Origin: a bacterium
GTDB lineage: Bacteria; Patescibacteriota; Saccharimonadia; Saccharimonadales; Saccharimonadaceae
Direction of reading: 5' to 3'
NCBI GenBank assembly: GCA_030428585.1
Contig: JAUIDL010000009.1
Coordinates: 1-16,141 of the forward strand
DNA: 16,141 bases
Shown: piece by piece, positions 1 to 6,694 of the stretch
Layout: the number at the start of each line of letters is the position of its first letter
Numbering within the stretch: position 1 is the stretch's first letter
Translations under genes and position numbers: made by a program
The notes under the pieces: generated by a model
Seen by the model: only the letters and a program-made list of their open reading frames with translations
Database searches by the model: none
What the model was told of the DNA's origin: nothing

Positions 1-1247
1 CCCTCCATAATGTAGACGACATTGTGTTTCGTCTCTGGGTCAAACTCGGTACTGTTGGCATCTTTGAGGCCAGCTTTTCGAGCGGCAGCAATCACGGCAA
101 TCTGGAGTCCAAGGCATAAGCCGAGATAAGGCTTCTTCTTTTCCAGTGCATAGTTCGCGGCTTTAATCTTGCCTTCGATACCGCGGACGCCAAAGCCGCC
201 AGGTACCAATACAGCATCAACCGCATCCAATTCAGCTTCGTCAAACTCCTCGGCGTTAATCCAGACCAGCTCCAAACCAACCTTTTCTTCCCATGCAGCG
301 GCTTTTAAGGCTTCAATGACCGAAATATAGGTATCTTCATTGTCGAGGTACTTCGCAATCATCCCAACCCGAACCGTGTCCTTATATGTCGCTTCTTGCG
401 CCTCAGCCAAGTGGCGCCATTTTTTCAGATCTGGCGTCGTGTGATTGCCAGTAAACCGCTCGAGCACTGGGCCAATCCCACTGGCGCTGATGGTCAGCGG
501 TACTTCATAGACGGTTTTGGCGTTGGAAAGCAAAATAACCGCGTCTTCTTCGACACCACTAAAGCGGGCGATCTTTTCGGCGATGTTGTGCGGTGCTGGG
601 TCGTCCGTACGCACGACAACACAGTCAGGCACAATACCAAAGCCACGCAGGTCGTTCAAGGCGTTCTGAGCGGGCTTCGACTTGAATTCTTTACTGGTTT
701 GAATGAACGGGACGTAGACGACGTGAATATAAAAACAGTTTTCGCGGCCCACACGGGTTGAAAAGTCACGAATCGCTTCGACAAAACTCAGGCCTTCGTA
801 GTCACCCACGGTACCACCGACTTCTACAATGTGGATATCCGAGCCCTCACCTGCTTCGGAAATGGCATCTTTGATCGCACCGGTCAGGTGTGGAACTAAT
901 TGGACGGTCTGTCCGTTAAACTTACCCGCCCGTTCATCAGCGATGAGCTGACTCAGTAAACGGCCTGACAATGTCGCGTTCTTTTGGGTTAATTCGACGT
1001 CTAAGAAGCGTTCGTAGTGCCCCAGATCAAGGTCAGTTTCAGCCCCGTCCTTGGTGACGAAACATTCACCGTGTTCTTTTGGATTCAAAAGACCCGCATC
1101 AACATTAAGATACGGATCGCACTTTTGAATCGAGACGCGACTTCCCTTGGCTTGCAAAATTGCCCCAATACTGGCGGCGGTTATCCCCTTACCGACACCG
1201 GAAAGCACTCCTCCAGTTACAAAGATATATTTTTGTGTTGTCCCCAT
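1..1247 (-). CDS. pyrG: CTP synthase, C-terminal part beyond window
   Basis: CTP synthase makes CTP from UTP, ATP and glutamine in the cytosol. The visible 415 residues begin with the synthetase domain: the P-loop region GGVLSGVGKG (about 12-21), the QKCDPYLNVD block (41-50), GAETDLDLGHYERF (68-81) and VEVGGTVGD (141-149), which carry the usual Mg-ATP residues. The glutaminase domain starts near 290, with PGGFG (349-353) as oxyanion strand and the nucleophile Cys378 in GLCLG. About 130 residues, including the triad His and Glu, lie outside the window. The segment usually reading GTMSP is GLLNP here, and the UTP/CTP-site KTKPTQ is KSKPAQ (189-194). The ATG at 1247 is preceded by a GGAGGGG ribosome binding site. 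It lies about 100 bases after zwf and may be the last gene of the nrd operon or have its own promoter. Confidence 0.97.
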   Translation of the reverse strand, partial: MGTTQKYIFVTGGVLSGVGKGITAASIGAILQAKGSRVSIQKCDPYLNVDAGLLNPKEHGECFVTKDGAETDLDLGHYERFLDVELTQKNATLSGRLLSQLIADERAGKFNGQTVQLVPHLTGAIKDAISEAGEGSDIHIVEVGGTVGDYEGLSFVEAIRDFSTRVGRENCFYIHVVYVPFIQTSKEFKSKPAQNALNDLRGFGIVPDCVVVRTDDPAPHNIAEKIARFSGVEEDAVILLSNAKTVYEVPLTISASGIGPVLERFTGNHTTPDLKKWRHLAEAQEATYKDTVRVGMIAKYLDNEDTYISVIEALKAAAWEEKVGLELVWINAEEFDEAELDAVDAVLVPGGFGVRGIEGKIKAANYALEKKKPYLGLCLGLQIAVIAAARKAGLKDANSTEFDPETKHNVVYIME

Positions 1248-1274
1248 GTTATGGTCTCCCCTCCATGGGACTTT

Positions 1275-1283
1275 ATTGTAGCA
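1275..1283 (-). promoter_or_regulatory. Candidate extended -10 promoter of pyrG
   Basis: In the 101-base gap between zwf and pyrG the minus strand reads TGCTACAAT, an extended -10 element (TGnTATAAT with one mismatch). I see no convincing -35 at the right distance, which extended -10 promoters can do without. Transcription would start about 20 bases before the pyrG ATG, leaving room for the GGAGGGG ribosome binding site. A short hairpin (CGCTA-GATG-TAGCG, 1333-1346) sits just after the zwf stop but has no U-run, so it is not a clear terminator. Confidence 0.4.
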
Positions 1284-1348
1284 TTTTACTTGACGCCCAC
1301 GCTATATAGATGGCGTTGTATTATTGTCACTACGCTAGATGTAGCGAT

Positions 1349-2536
1349 TTATGGCCGGATTGTGCCGGGTTGAGCACCTTGTTGATATTCCAACAACGGC
1401 ATCTGATTCATATCCCACGCCCGCTGAATCGGTCCCAGCACCTGCCATGCTCGAATAATTTCTGGGCTAGTCGTAAAAATGTACTTATTGCCTTTCATGG
1501 CCTCAATCAAGACGCGTTCATATGCATCGGCAACAGGAAATGACGCATCGCGCTTGCCTTCCGTAAACACGTCCTCAGTGCCATCGTGATACCGGACATG
1601 GATAGTCGTTTCTTTACGATCAAGCCGTTTGCCAGTTTCGAGAACCAACGGCACGCCTTGCCACCTTTCATCAGTACTCGACAGTTTGACGCGGACATAG
1701 GTCTCGATGGTACTGCCTTCGTTTTCGACTTCCTGGCCGTACATTTGGTATTGACCACGGATGGCATAGTCTGGATCGGCGACAGCAAGTTTTTCTAAGG
1801 CAGCCAGACGTCGCTCGGGCAGCTGCTCGAGCTCAAAGTCGCCAGTGGGATCAAGTAACACTAATGAAAGAAGCTGCATTAAATGTCCCTGCAAGACATC
1901 GCGAAGCGCCCCGGTCTGTTCGTAAAAGTGGGCTCGATCTTCGACTCCGAGCGTTTCGTAGGCAGCGACTGTCACCGATGCGACATCATCGCTACTCCAG
2001 ACATGGTGACGCGAATCGGCATCACGGCGAAGTTGTAATACGTCCTGAGCGACGTCTTTCGCCATAAAGTGATCGATACGATAAATCTGCTGCTCATCGT
2101 AGTAGCGCGCCGTTCGCTGGACGAAGTCTCGAGCAGAGGTTTCATCGTAGCCGAACGGTTTTTCGAACATAATTTTGACCCGAGAATCATTTATGTCGGC
2201 TTGGCCTAAGAAATCGACAATATCGGCGGCCGCTCCAGGAGGAACTGACAAATACACGACGATTTGCTCGTCTGCTTGTTGGTCAATCTCTTGCTTGAGG
2301 CGTTGATATTCGCTCGCTTTCGCAACATCCATCGTCACAACACGGGTATGCTGACATAAATCTAAAGATTTCGTTGCACCTTCAATTAGCTCACTAACAT
2401 CGACCTCACGGCGTGAGATACCAATAATCTCAAGTGGCGCACAATCACCACGCGCCACAATGTGATGCAGCGCGGGTAATAATTTACGCGTACTGAGATC
2501 GCCAGTAATGCCAAAGATGAGCAGTTTCGTCTTCAT
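1349..2536 (-). CDS. zwf: Glucose-6-phosphate dehydrogenase, short form
   Basis: Oxidises glucose-6-phosphate to 6-phosphogluconolactone and yields NADPH, the entry step of the oxidative pentose phosphate pathway. The N-terminal Rossmann fold shows GITGDLSTRKLLPAL (9-23), an arginine pair after strand 2 (SRRE, 41-44) that suits NADP, and EKPFG (125-129). The catalytic block RIDHFMAKD (153-161) gives His156 and Lys160. ALRDVLQGHLMQ (210-221) gives the second histidine, His218. GVPLVLETGKRL (294-305) is the usual sugar-phosphate loop. At 395 residues it is about 90-100 shorter than common Zwf proteins, mainly toward the C-terminus, yet all catalytic blocks are present. It starts 30 bases after nrdB with only a weak ribosome binding site, so it is probably co-transcribed with the reductase genes, to which it could supply NADPH. 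Confidence 0.93.
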   Translation of the reverse strand: MKTKLLIFGITGDLSTRKLLPALHHIVARGDCAPLEIIGISRREVDVSELIEGATKSLDLCQHTRVVTMDVAKASEYQRLKQEIDQQADEQIVVYLSVPPGAAADIVDFLGQADINDSRVKIMFEKPFGYDETSARDFVQRTARYYDEQQIYRIDHFMAKDVAQDVLQLRRDADSRHHVWSSDDVASVTVAAYETLGVEDRAHFYEQTGALRDVLQGHLMQLLSLVLLDPTGDFELEQLPERRLAALEKLAVADPDYAIRGQYQMYGQEVENEGSTIETYVRVKLSSTDERWQGVPLVLETGKRLDRKETTIHVRYHDGTEDVFTEGKRDASFPVADAYERVLIEAMKGNKYIFTTSPEIIRAWQVLGPIQRAWDMNQMPLLEYQQGAQPGTIRP

Positions 2537-2566
2537 CGCTATCAGGCGCCCTATATTACGTTCGGA

Positions 2567-3559
2567 CTATTCACCCTTCTTGCTGTCGGCGTTGACCTCG
2601 TAGCTGGTGTTGGTTGCTTCAAAGAAGTTCACCAGTTGCAACGTGTCATTTGCGGCTGACATCCACTTGGCAGGGTTTGACACCTTGTAGTGTGGTTCAA
2701 AACCAAGTTCTTCGAGGCGGCGGTCGGCCAAGTACTTGACGTACTGGTTAATGTAGTCGGCGTTCAGACCCAAAATACCGTTTGGTAATAGGTCGCGGTT
2801 GTAGGCTTCTTCCATTTCGACGCCTTCGATGATCATACTCTTGATCTCATCGGCAAATTCTTCGGTTTGCAGATCTTCGTTCTCTTCAAGAACGGTCAGA
2901 ATCAGGTTGATGCCGAACTTAAGGTGAAGACTTTCATCACGGACGACCCAGTCAATCAGACTGGCAAAGTTACGCAGCAAGTTTCGTTGTCGGAATGACA
3001 ACGCCACCATAAAGCCACTGTAGAACCAGATGCCCTCGAGGATGATATTATACGCAACCAAGTTACGAACAAAGTCCTTCTTACCTTCGGTCGTGGTGAT
3101 GTCGAGGGTATCCTCGGTCATGCGCTTGATGAACTTAGTCTCAAAGTCTTCTTTACGCGCCATCGATGGCGTTTCAACGTGTGCTGCATAGGCTTCGTCA
3201 CGGTTGATTGGGAAAGTCTCGAGTACGTACTCAAAACTCATACAGTGATTGGCTTCTTCCCACATCTGCTTTGCCAGGTACAAGTGTGCCTCGGCCGCGT
3301 TGACGTATGGGTAGACTCCGAAAGCAAGCGCCTTGTTCACCAACAACTCGTTTGGGTTAAAGTAGCTCATCAAGAAAGTCACTGCGTGACGCTCTTCTTC
3401 GCTCATTTTCTTCCAGTCGGCGAGATCTTGTCCGAGCTGAATTTCATTAGGGAACCATGTGTTGGCAACTGCTTGGTTATACAGGTCATACGCCCATTCG
3501 TATTTGACCGGTTTGAGCAGCAAGCCATCTTGGATACCCGTTCCTAATATACCTGCCAT
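2567..3559 (-). CDS. nrdB: Ribonucleotide reductase small subunit, class Ic-like (Phe at radical Tyr site)
   Basis: Small (R2) subunit of class I ribonucleotide reductase: a ferritin-like four-helix protein whose dimetal centre starts the radical sent to NrdA. The six metal ligands can be read as Glu71, Glu102, His105, Glu175, Glu209 and His212. The residue four after His105, where class Ia/Ib proteins have the radical Tyr, is Phe109, and the first ligand is Glu instead of Asp. The ligand spacing (31, 3, 4, 66, 34, 3) equals that of Chlamydia trachomatis R2 as I recall it (E89, E120, H123, F127, E193, E227, H230), the type protein of class Ic with a Mn/Fe cofactor. Tyr320 in the C-terminal tail matches the radical-transfer Tyr. 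At 330 residues it is full length. A perfect AAGGAGGT site precedes the ATG. Mn/Fe use is inferred, not shown. Confidence 0.97.
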   Translation of the reverse strand: MAGILGTGIQDGLLLKPVKYEWAYDLYNQAVANTWFPNEIQLGQDLADWKKMSEEERHAVTFLMSYFNPNELLVNKALAFGVYPYVNAAEAHLYLAKQMWEEANHCMSFEYVLETFPINRDEAYAAHVETPSMARKEDFETKFIKRMTEDTLDITTTEGKKDFVRNLVAYNIILEGIWFYSGFMVALSFRQRNLLRNFASLIDWVVRDESLHLKFGINLILTVLEENEDLQTEEFADEIKSMIIEGVEMEEAYNRDLLPNGILGLNADYINQYVKYLADRRLEELGFEPHYKVSNPAKWMSAANDTLQLVNFFEATNTSYEVNADSKKGE

Positions 3560-3638
3560 AAATTACCTCCTTCTTAACTTGTTCTAGTGTACGGTGCACG
3601 GGCGCATTTATGCGAGCACAACCGTTTTGGGACAGTCA

Positions 3639-3661
3639 GAGCTGGCGACGGGCACCAGCTC
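3639..3661 (-). other. Intergenic hairpin between CxxC peptide gene and nrdB
   Basis: GAGCTGG and CCAGCTC form a perfect 7-bp stem around a 9-base loop, 24 bases after the stop of the small CxxC gene. No U-run follows on the minus strand, so it is unlikely to be a strong intrinsic terminator. It could be an RNA-processing or stability element that sets different amounts of the upstream and downstream messages. A second short palindrome (CGCAT-AA-ATGCG) lies between it and nrdB. Confidence 0.4.
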
Positions 3662-3684
3662 GTTCTGAGAATGTACAGTGGTGA

Positions 3685-3861
3685 TTACTGGCAACCAACA
3701 CACATAGTGAGGTCGGCTGGATCAACTGGGGCATCGGTCGTAAAACCACTCGCGTTAGCGTTTGCCTGTGCGTCGGCTTGTGCTGCGGCAACAGCTGCGT
3801 CGATTGCGGCGAGTTTTTCTTCGAGTGACATGGTGTCGTTGATGATGGTTGATGCGTTCAT
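3685..3861 (-). CDS. 58-residue CxxC peptide, candidate detached C-terminal redox tail of NrdA
   Basis: A small gene between nrdA and nrdB, 74 bases after the nrdA stop. The peptide has a polar start, a predicted Ala/Gln-rich helix (about 12-38, beginning MSLEEKLAAIDAAV), a flexible Gly/Pro/Asp linker, and ends TMCVGCQ with Cys54 and Cys57 as the only cysteines. Class I NrdA proteins normally end in a mobile arm with such a cysteine pair, often close to a final CxxCQ, which reduces the active-site disulfide and is itself reduced by thioredoxin or glutaredoxin. The NrdA encoded just upstream lacks this pair, so I infer that this peptide supplies it in trans. The ATG follows AGGGGATT at a normal distance, and an in-frame TAA upstream plus the different frame exclude simple read-through from nrdA. 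A small zinc-binding or unrelated redox peptide is the alternative. That it is a real gene is fairly sure; the role is a hypothesis. Confidence 0.78.
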   Translation of the reverse strand: MNASTIINDTMSLEEKLAAIDAAVAAAQADAQANANASGFTTDAPVDPADLTMCVGCQ

Positions 3862-3882
3862 TACTGAATCCCCTATTTACTT

Positions 3883-3888
3883 ATTGTA
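3883..3888 (-). promoter_or_regulatory. Possible internal -10 before the CxxC peptide gene
   Basis: The minus strand reads TACAAT, five of six to the -10 consensus, 21 bases before the peptide ATG. Transcription from it would leave a leader of about 15 bases containing the AGGGG site (3870-3874). No good -35 is visible. If active, it would let the peptide be made in excess over NrdA. Confidence 0.25.
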
Positions 3889-3935
3889 TTCTTTTAAACT
3901 TTGGTTTTGGTTAATCTTCAAATCCGTCGCTCATG

Positions 3936-6338
3936 CTAGGCCTCCACTGTCTGTTTCTTGGCAAAGCCGAAACCGACTTTTCGTGGACCGGTGCCACTTT
4001 CTGCCTTGTTTACTTTGACGGTCGATTGTTCAGCAGTGTGTCGTGGTTTCATGTGTAGGTAGTAAGTGGTCTTGAGGCCGCGTTTCCAGGCTGCGCTGTA
4101 GATGTCGACCATGTCGTCGATACTGCGGGTTTCGAGATACATGTTGCGGCTAATCGCTTGGTCAACCCACTTCTGAGCACGGGCGGCGATTTCGATAAAC
4201 GCGTACGGACTAATCTGGAAGCTGGTCTTATAGACATCTTTGATGTTCTGTGGAATCGCGTCGATCATTTGGACGTCACCTTGGTAGCGCAAGATGTCGT
4301 CTTTGACGGCTTCCCACAGACCCAATTCGTTCAGGTCGTGAACAAGGTTAGTGTTCACCTCAAGGAACTTCCCGTTCAAGGTTGCTCGAGAGAAAATCTG
4401 AGCAAATTGTGGGTCGATACCAGGAGTCGTGCCCGAAACGTGGGCGTTGTTAGCAGTTGGCGCGATTGCCATCAAGGTTGCGTTACGCATACCCTTCTTG
4501 ACCTTGGCGCGAAGCTTTTCCCAGTCTAGTTTGTGCTTGCGAGAAATTTCGACTTTGACTTTACGGTCTTTTTCAAGGATGTCGAGCGTGTCGATTGGTA
4601 GGTGTCCCTTGCTCCAGCCACTGCCCTTGTAGTTAGGGTAGCTGCCGCGTTCTTTGGCCAAGTCTGCACTGGCGTCAATTGCGTGGTAGCTGATGAACTC
4701 AAGCAGTTGGTCGATTAGGTCATATGCCTCCTCGCTGTCATAGGCGAGTCCTAATTTTTCCAAAATGTCGGTGAAGCCCATCACACCCAGACCGACGGCG
4801 CGGTTCTGTAAGTTCGAGTTCATTGCTTGTGGAATTGGGGTGTTTGTCAGGCTACACAAGTTGTCGAGCTGACGAATCGATACACGAACAGCGCGCTCCA
4901 GACGATCCCAGTCCCAAGTCTTGTCTTCTTTCAAGTGAACCGACAGGTTGATACTCGAAAGGTTACAGACAGCCGTGTTGTCCTTGTCTTGTGGCAACGT
5001 AATCTCGGTACATAGGTTCGAGTGGTGAATCGTGCCGGTGTTGTTGTTCAAGGCACGAACGTTCATCGTGTCCTTCCAGGTTAGCCATGGGTGGCTCGTT
5101 GCCTGCAGGGTGGTCAAAATCTGGCGATATTGTTGCAAGGCTGGAACCTTACGGAACTCACGCATCTTGCCTTCTTCGGCCAGCTTGACGTATTCTTTGT
5201 AACGCTTCGAGAACGCGTCGCCGTATAGTTCAACCAAGTCAGGTGTCTCAGCTGGGTCGAACATGTACCAGTCTTGGCCTTTTTGGACGCGTTTCATGAA
5301 TTCATCACTCAGGGCAACGGCCGTGTTAGCAATACGGGTGCGGAGGTATGGGTCACCCGAGTTTTGCTTGAGGTCCAGGAATTCTGGGAAGTTAAAGTGC
5401 CAGTTTTCCATAAAGATAGCGGCTGCTCCCTGTTTCTTTCCCTTACGACTAACGGCGAAGAGAGCTGTGTCGAGCATCTTGATGAATGGAATTGGGCCAG
5501 TGCTTTCGGTGTTGGTCGTCTTGACTGGGCTACCGGCTGCACGAAGCTTGGTCACGCCAATGCCGATACCACCGGTACCTTTGGCAATCCACATCGTGTC
5601 GCGGACGGCACGAGCGATTGAGTCCATGTCGTCCTCGATGTCGAACAAGAAACAGTTCGATAGTTGCGGGAACGATCCACCAGCGTTAATTCGGGTTGAA
5701 CCAGCTGGGTTGGCGTCGAGCTTACTAATGTATTCGTAAAACTCCAGCGCTACGGCGGTTGGGTCGTCTTCGAGCAGACTCAGTCCCATCGCAATACGCA
5801 TCGCGGTGAACTGCGGGACTTCGATTGACTCACCACTCTGCTTGCGCAGGCTGTAGCGGTTCTTGCTGGTAATGACGCCTAGGTAACGCATCAGGTTGTC
5901 GCGCTCTGGATCGAGGGCGTTTGCCAGCTTTTTGATGTCGAAGGTCTTGTCGTTCATGCGTTCGTCCAACAAGCCGTCTTTAATATTGTCTGAAAGGTAC
6001 TGTTTGAACTTCTTGGCGTGAAGTTCTTTTAACTCTTTCTTGTCTTTGTAGTCGCCCAAAACACTTTTGTAACGAGTCTTCAACAATAGACGCGCTGCGA
6101 TAGTGTCAAAGTCTGGGTCGTCTTTGACGTTTTGAAGAGCGGCGTGGATGACCGCCTCATCAAGTTGTTGTGTGGTGATACCGTCGAACAAGGTCAGCTG
6201 TACTTCTGAAGCGACCTGAACGACCTTACTAATTTGGTCAGGCAAGCCTTCACTTGCCTCGACGAGCGCCAAGTTAATCTTGTTGGCGTCAAATGGTTCG
6301 CGAGTGCCGTCGCGTTTTACCACTGTGATTGCGCTCAT
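3936..6338 (-). CDS. nrdA: Ribonucleoside-diphosphate reductase large subunit lacking C-terminal Cys pair
   Basis: Large (R1) subunit of class I ribonucleotide reductase, which reduces ribonucleoside diphosphates to deoxy forms. Residues 1-90 form an ATP-cone (VVKRDGTREPFDANKI), implying dATP/ATP control of overall activity. The ten-stranded barrel follows: SNC with Cys229, the NLCTE loop with Asn441, Cys443 (thiyl radical site) and Glu445, and Cys458 in AVCNLSS. These match E. coli C225, N437, C439, E441 and C462. Tyr759-Tyr760 near the end match the radical-transfer Tyr730-Tyr731. The protein has only four cysteines (229, 443, 458, 495). The last 305 residues contain none, so the usual C-terminal redox pair is absent although 40 residues follow the Tyr pair. 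The end is basic (GFGFAKKQTVEA). The start ATG follows AGGGGAT. The missing tail may be supplied by the next gene. Confidence 0.97.
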   Translation of the reverse strand: MSAITVVKRDGTREPFDANKINLALVEASEGLPDQISKVVQVASEVQLTLFDGITTQQLDEAVIHAALQNVKDDPDFDTIAARLLLKTRYKSVLGDYKDKKELKELHAKKFKQYLSDNIKDGLLDERMNDKTFDIKKLANALDPERDNLMRYLGVITSKNRYSLRKQSGESIEVPQFTAMRIAMGLSLLEDDPTAVALEFYEYISKLDANPAGSTRINAGGSFPQLSNCFLFDIEDDMDSIARAVRDTMWIAKGTGGIGIGVTKLRAAGSPVKTTNTESTGPIPFIKMLDTALFAVSRKGKKQGAAAIFMENWHFNFPEFLDLKQNSGDPYLRTRIANTAVALSDEFMKRVQKGQDWYMFDPAETPDLVELYGDAFSKRYKEYVKLAEEGKMREFRKVPALQQYRQILTTLQATSHPWLTWKDTMNVRALNNNTGTIHHSNLCTEITLPQDKDNTAVCNLSSINLSVHLKEDKTWDWDRLERAVRVSIRQLDNLCSLTNTPIPQAMNSNLQNRAVGLGVMGFTDILEKLGLAYDSEEAYDLIDQLLEFISYHAIDASADLAKERGSYPNYKGSGWSKGHLPIDTLDILEKDRKVKVEISRKHKLDWEKLRAKVKKGMRNATLMAIAPTANNAHVSGTTPGIDPQFAQIFSRATLNGKFLEVNTNLVHDLNELGLWEAVKDDILRYQGDVQMIDAIPQNIKDVYKTSFQISPYAFIEIAARAQKWVDQAISRNMYLETRSIDDMVDIYSAAWKRGLKTTYYLHMKPRHTAEQSTVKVNKAESGTGPRKVGFGFAKKQTVEA

Positions 6339-6474
6339 TTAATATATCCCCTGCTACGGTTATAACTGTTTTTCCACACACCACCTCCCGAGTGCCCCAA
6401 TTTTAGGGGTGCAAGAAAAACGCCGGTGTAGCGGCCACGCGTCTCTACTTGCGAAATGTGTATTTTGTGTCAGT

Positions 6475-6488
6475 ACTACATATGTAGT
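6475..6488. promoter_or_regulatory. 14-bp palindrome at nrdA transcription start, candidate operator
   Basis: ACTACATATGTAGT is a perfect inverted repeat lying at about +6 to +19 of the predicted nrdA transcript. Its left part CTACATATG recurs at 6511-6519, between the -35 and -10 elements, with a 35-base period. Both sites partly resemble the NrdR consensus (about 11 of 16 positions). An operator role, for NrdR or another repressor, is inferred from position and symmetry. Confidence 0.5.
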
Positions 6489-6499
6489 GCTTACGTATG

Positions 6500-6528
6500 A
6501 CTATATGCCCCTACATATGGTTTTTCAA
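6500..6528 (-). promoter_or_regulatory. nrdA operon promoter
   Basis: On the minus strand TTGAAA (6528-6523) and TATAGT (6505-6500) are separated by exactly 17 bases, and each matches the sigma-70-type consensus at five of six positions. It is the best -35/-10 pair I found in the window. Transcription would begin near 6493, about 155 bases before the nrdA ATG. Confidence 0.65.
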
Positions 6529-6618
6529 CCCAATTTAGTGTGTTTTTTTGACCACATGACTATGCTTGTGGTTACCACCCCTGTTATGTGTCGTCTAGTG
6601 TCGTGTTGCAAATTTACA

Positions 6619-6634
6619 ACACCATATATAGCGT
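6619..6634. promoter_or_regulatory. NrdR-box-like palindrome
   Basis: ACACCATATATAGCGT matches the NrdR box consensus acaCwAtATaTwGtgt at 14 of 16 positions. NrdR represses ribonucleotide reductase genes in many bacteria and usually binds two such boxes about 31 bases apart. No equally good partner is seen at that distance, and this box lies about 125 bases upstream of the predicted nrdA start, so its target could be either divergent gene. Confidence 0.45.
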
Positions 6635-6675
6635 GTGAAGCGGTTTGAGACGCTACCTCTGGTGGTTTAGTGAAC

Positions 6676-6684
6676 TGCTATACT
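6676..6684 (+). promoter_or_regulatory. Extended -10 of the cyclase gene, near-leaderless start
   Basis: TGCTATACT is an extended -10 element ending 10 bases before the ATG at 6695. Transcription would start only about 3-4 bases before the start codon. There is no Shine-Dalgarno sequence (GACTATTAAT precedes the ATG), which fits a leaderless or nearly leaderless mRNA. Confidence 0.5.
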
Positions 6685-6694
6685 GACTATTAAT

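Larger units (their letters stand above)
6339..6694. promoter_or_regulatory. Divergent control region between nrdA and the cyclase gene
   Basis: This 356-base stretch has no believable gene. It holds the nrdA promoter (6500-6528), two copies of the 9-mer CTACATATG (6476-6484 and 6511-6519), an NrdR-box-like palindrome (6619-6634) and the extended -10 of the cyclase gene (6676-6684). From the predicted start near 6493 the nrdA leader would be about 155 bases. It contains a weak GCCG/CGGC hairpin followed by five U near 6416-6435 and ends in the AGGGGAT ribosome binding site. Confidence 0.6.

Noticed and set aside
2567..3559. R2-like ligand-binding oxidase instead of a reductase subunit
   Set aside because: The protein has the C-terminal tail with Tyr320 needed for radical transfer, sits in an operon with nrdA, and matches class Ic ligand spacing.
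3685..3938. Reading the CxxC peptide as a part of NrdA separated by a frameshift or sequencing error
   Set aside because: The nrdA stop and the peptide start are 74 bases apart in different frames, with further stops in between (TAA after the micro-ORF, TAA in the peptide frame). One or two base changes would not join them, and the peptide has its own ribosome binding site.
3587..4018. 143-residue plus-strand open frame over the nrdA-nrdB gap
   Set aside because: It runs antisense through the CxxC gene and the nrdA end, and has no recognisable motif or ribosome binding site.
3936..6338. Intein or intron in nrdA
   Set aside because: The 800 residues align by motif order from ATP-cone to the Tyr pair with no inserted block, and no intein splice motifs are visible.
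6409..6648. 79-residue plus-strand frame in the nrdA upstream region
   Set aside because: No ribosome binding site, odd composition (Cys, Thr, Val runs), and it overlaps the promoter and operators.
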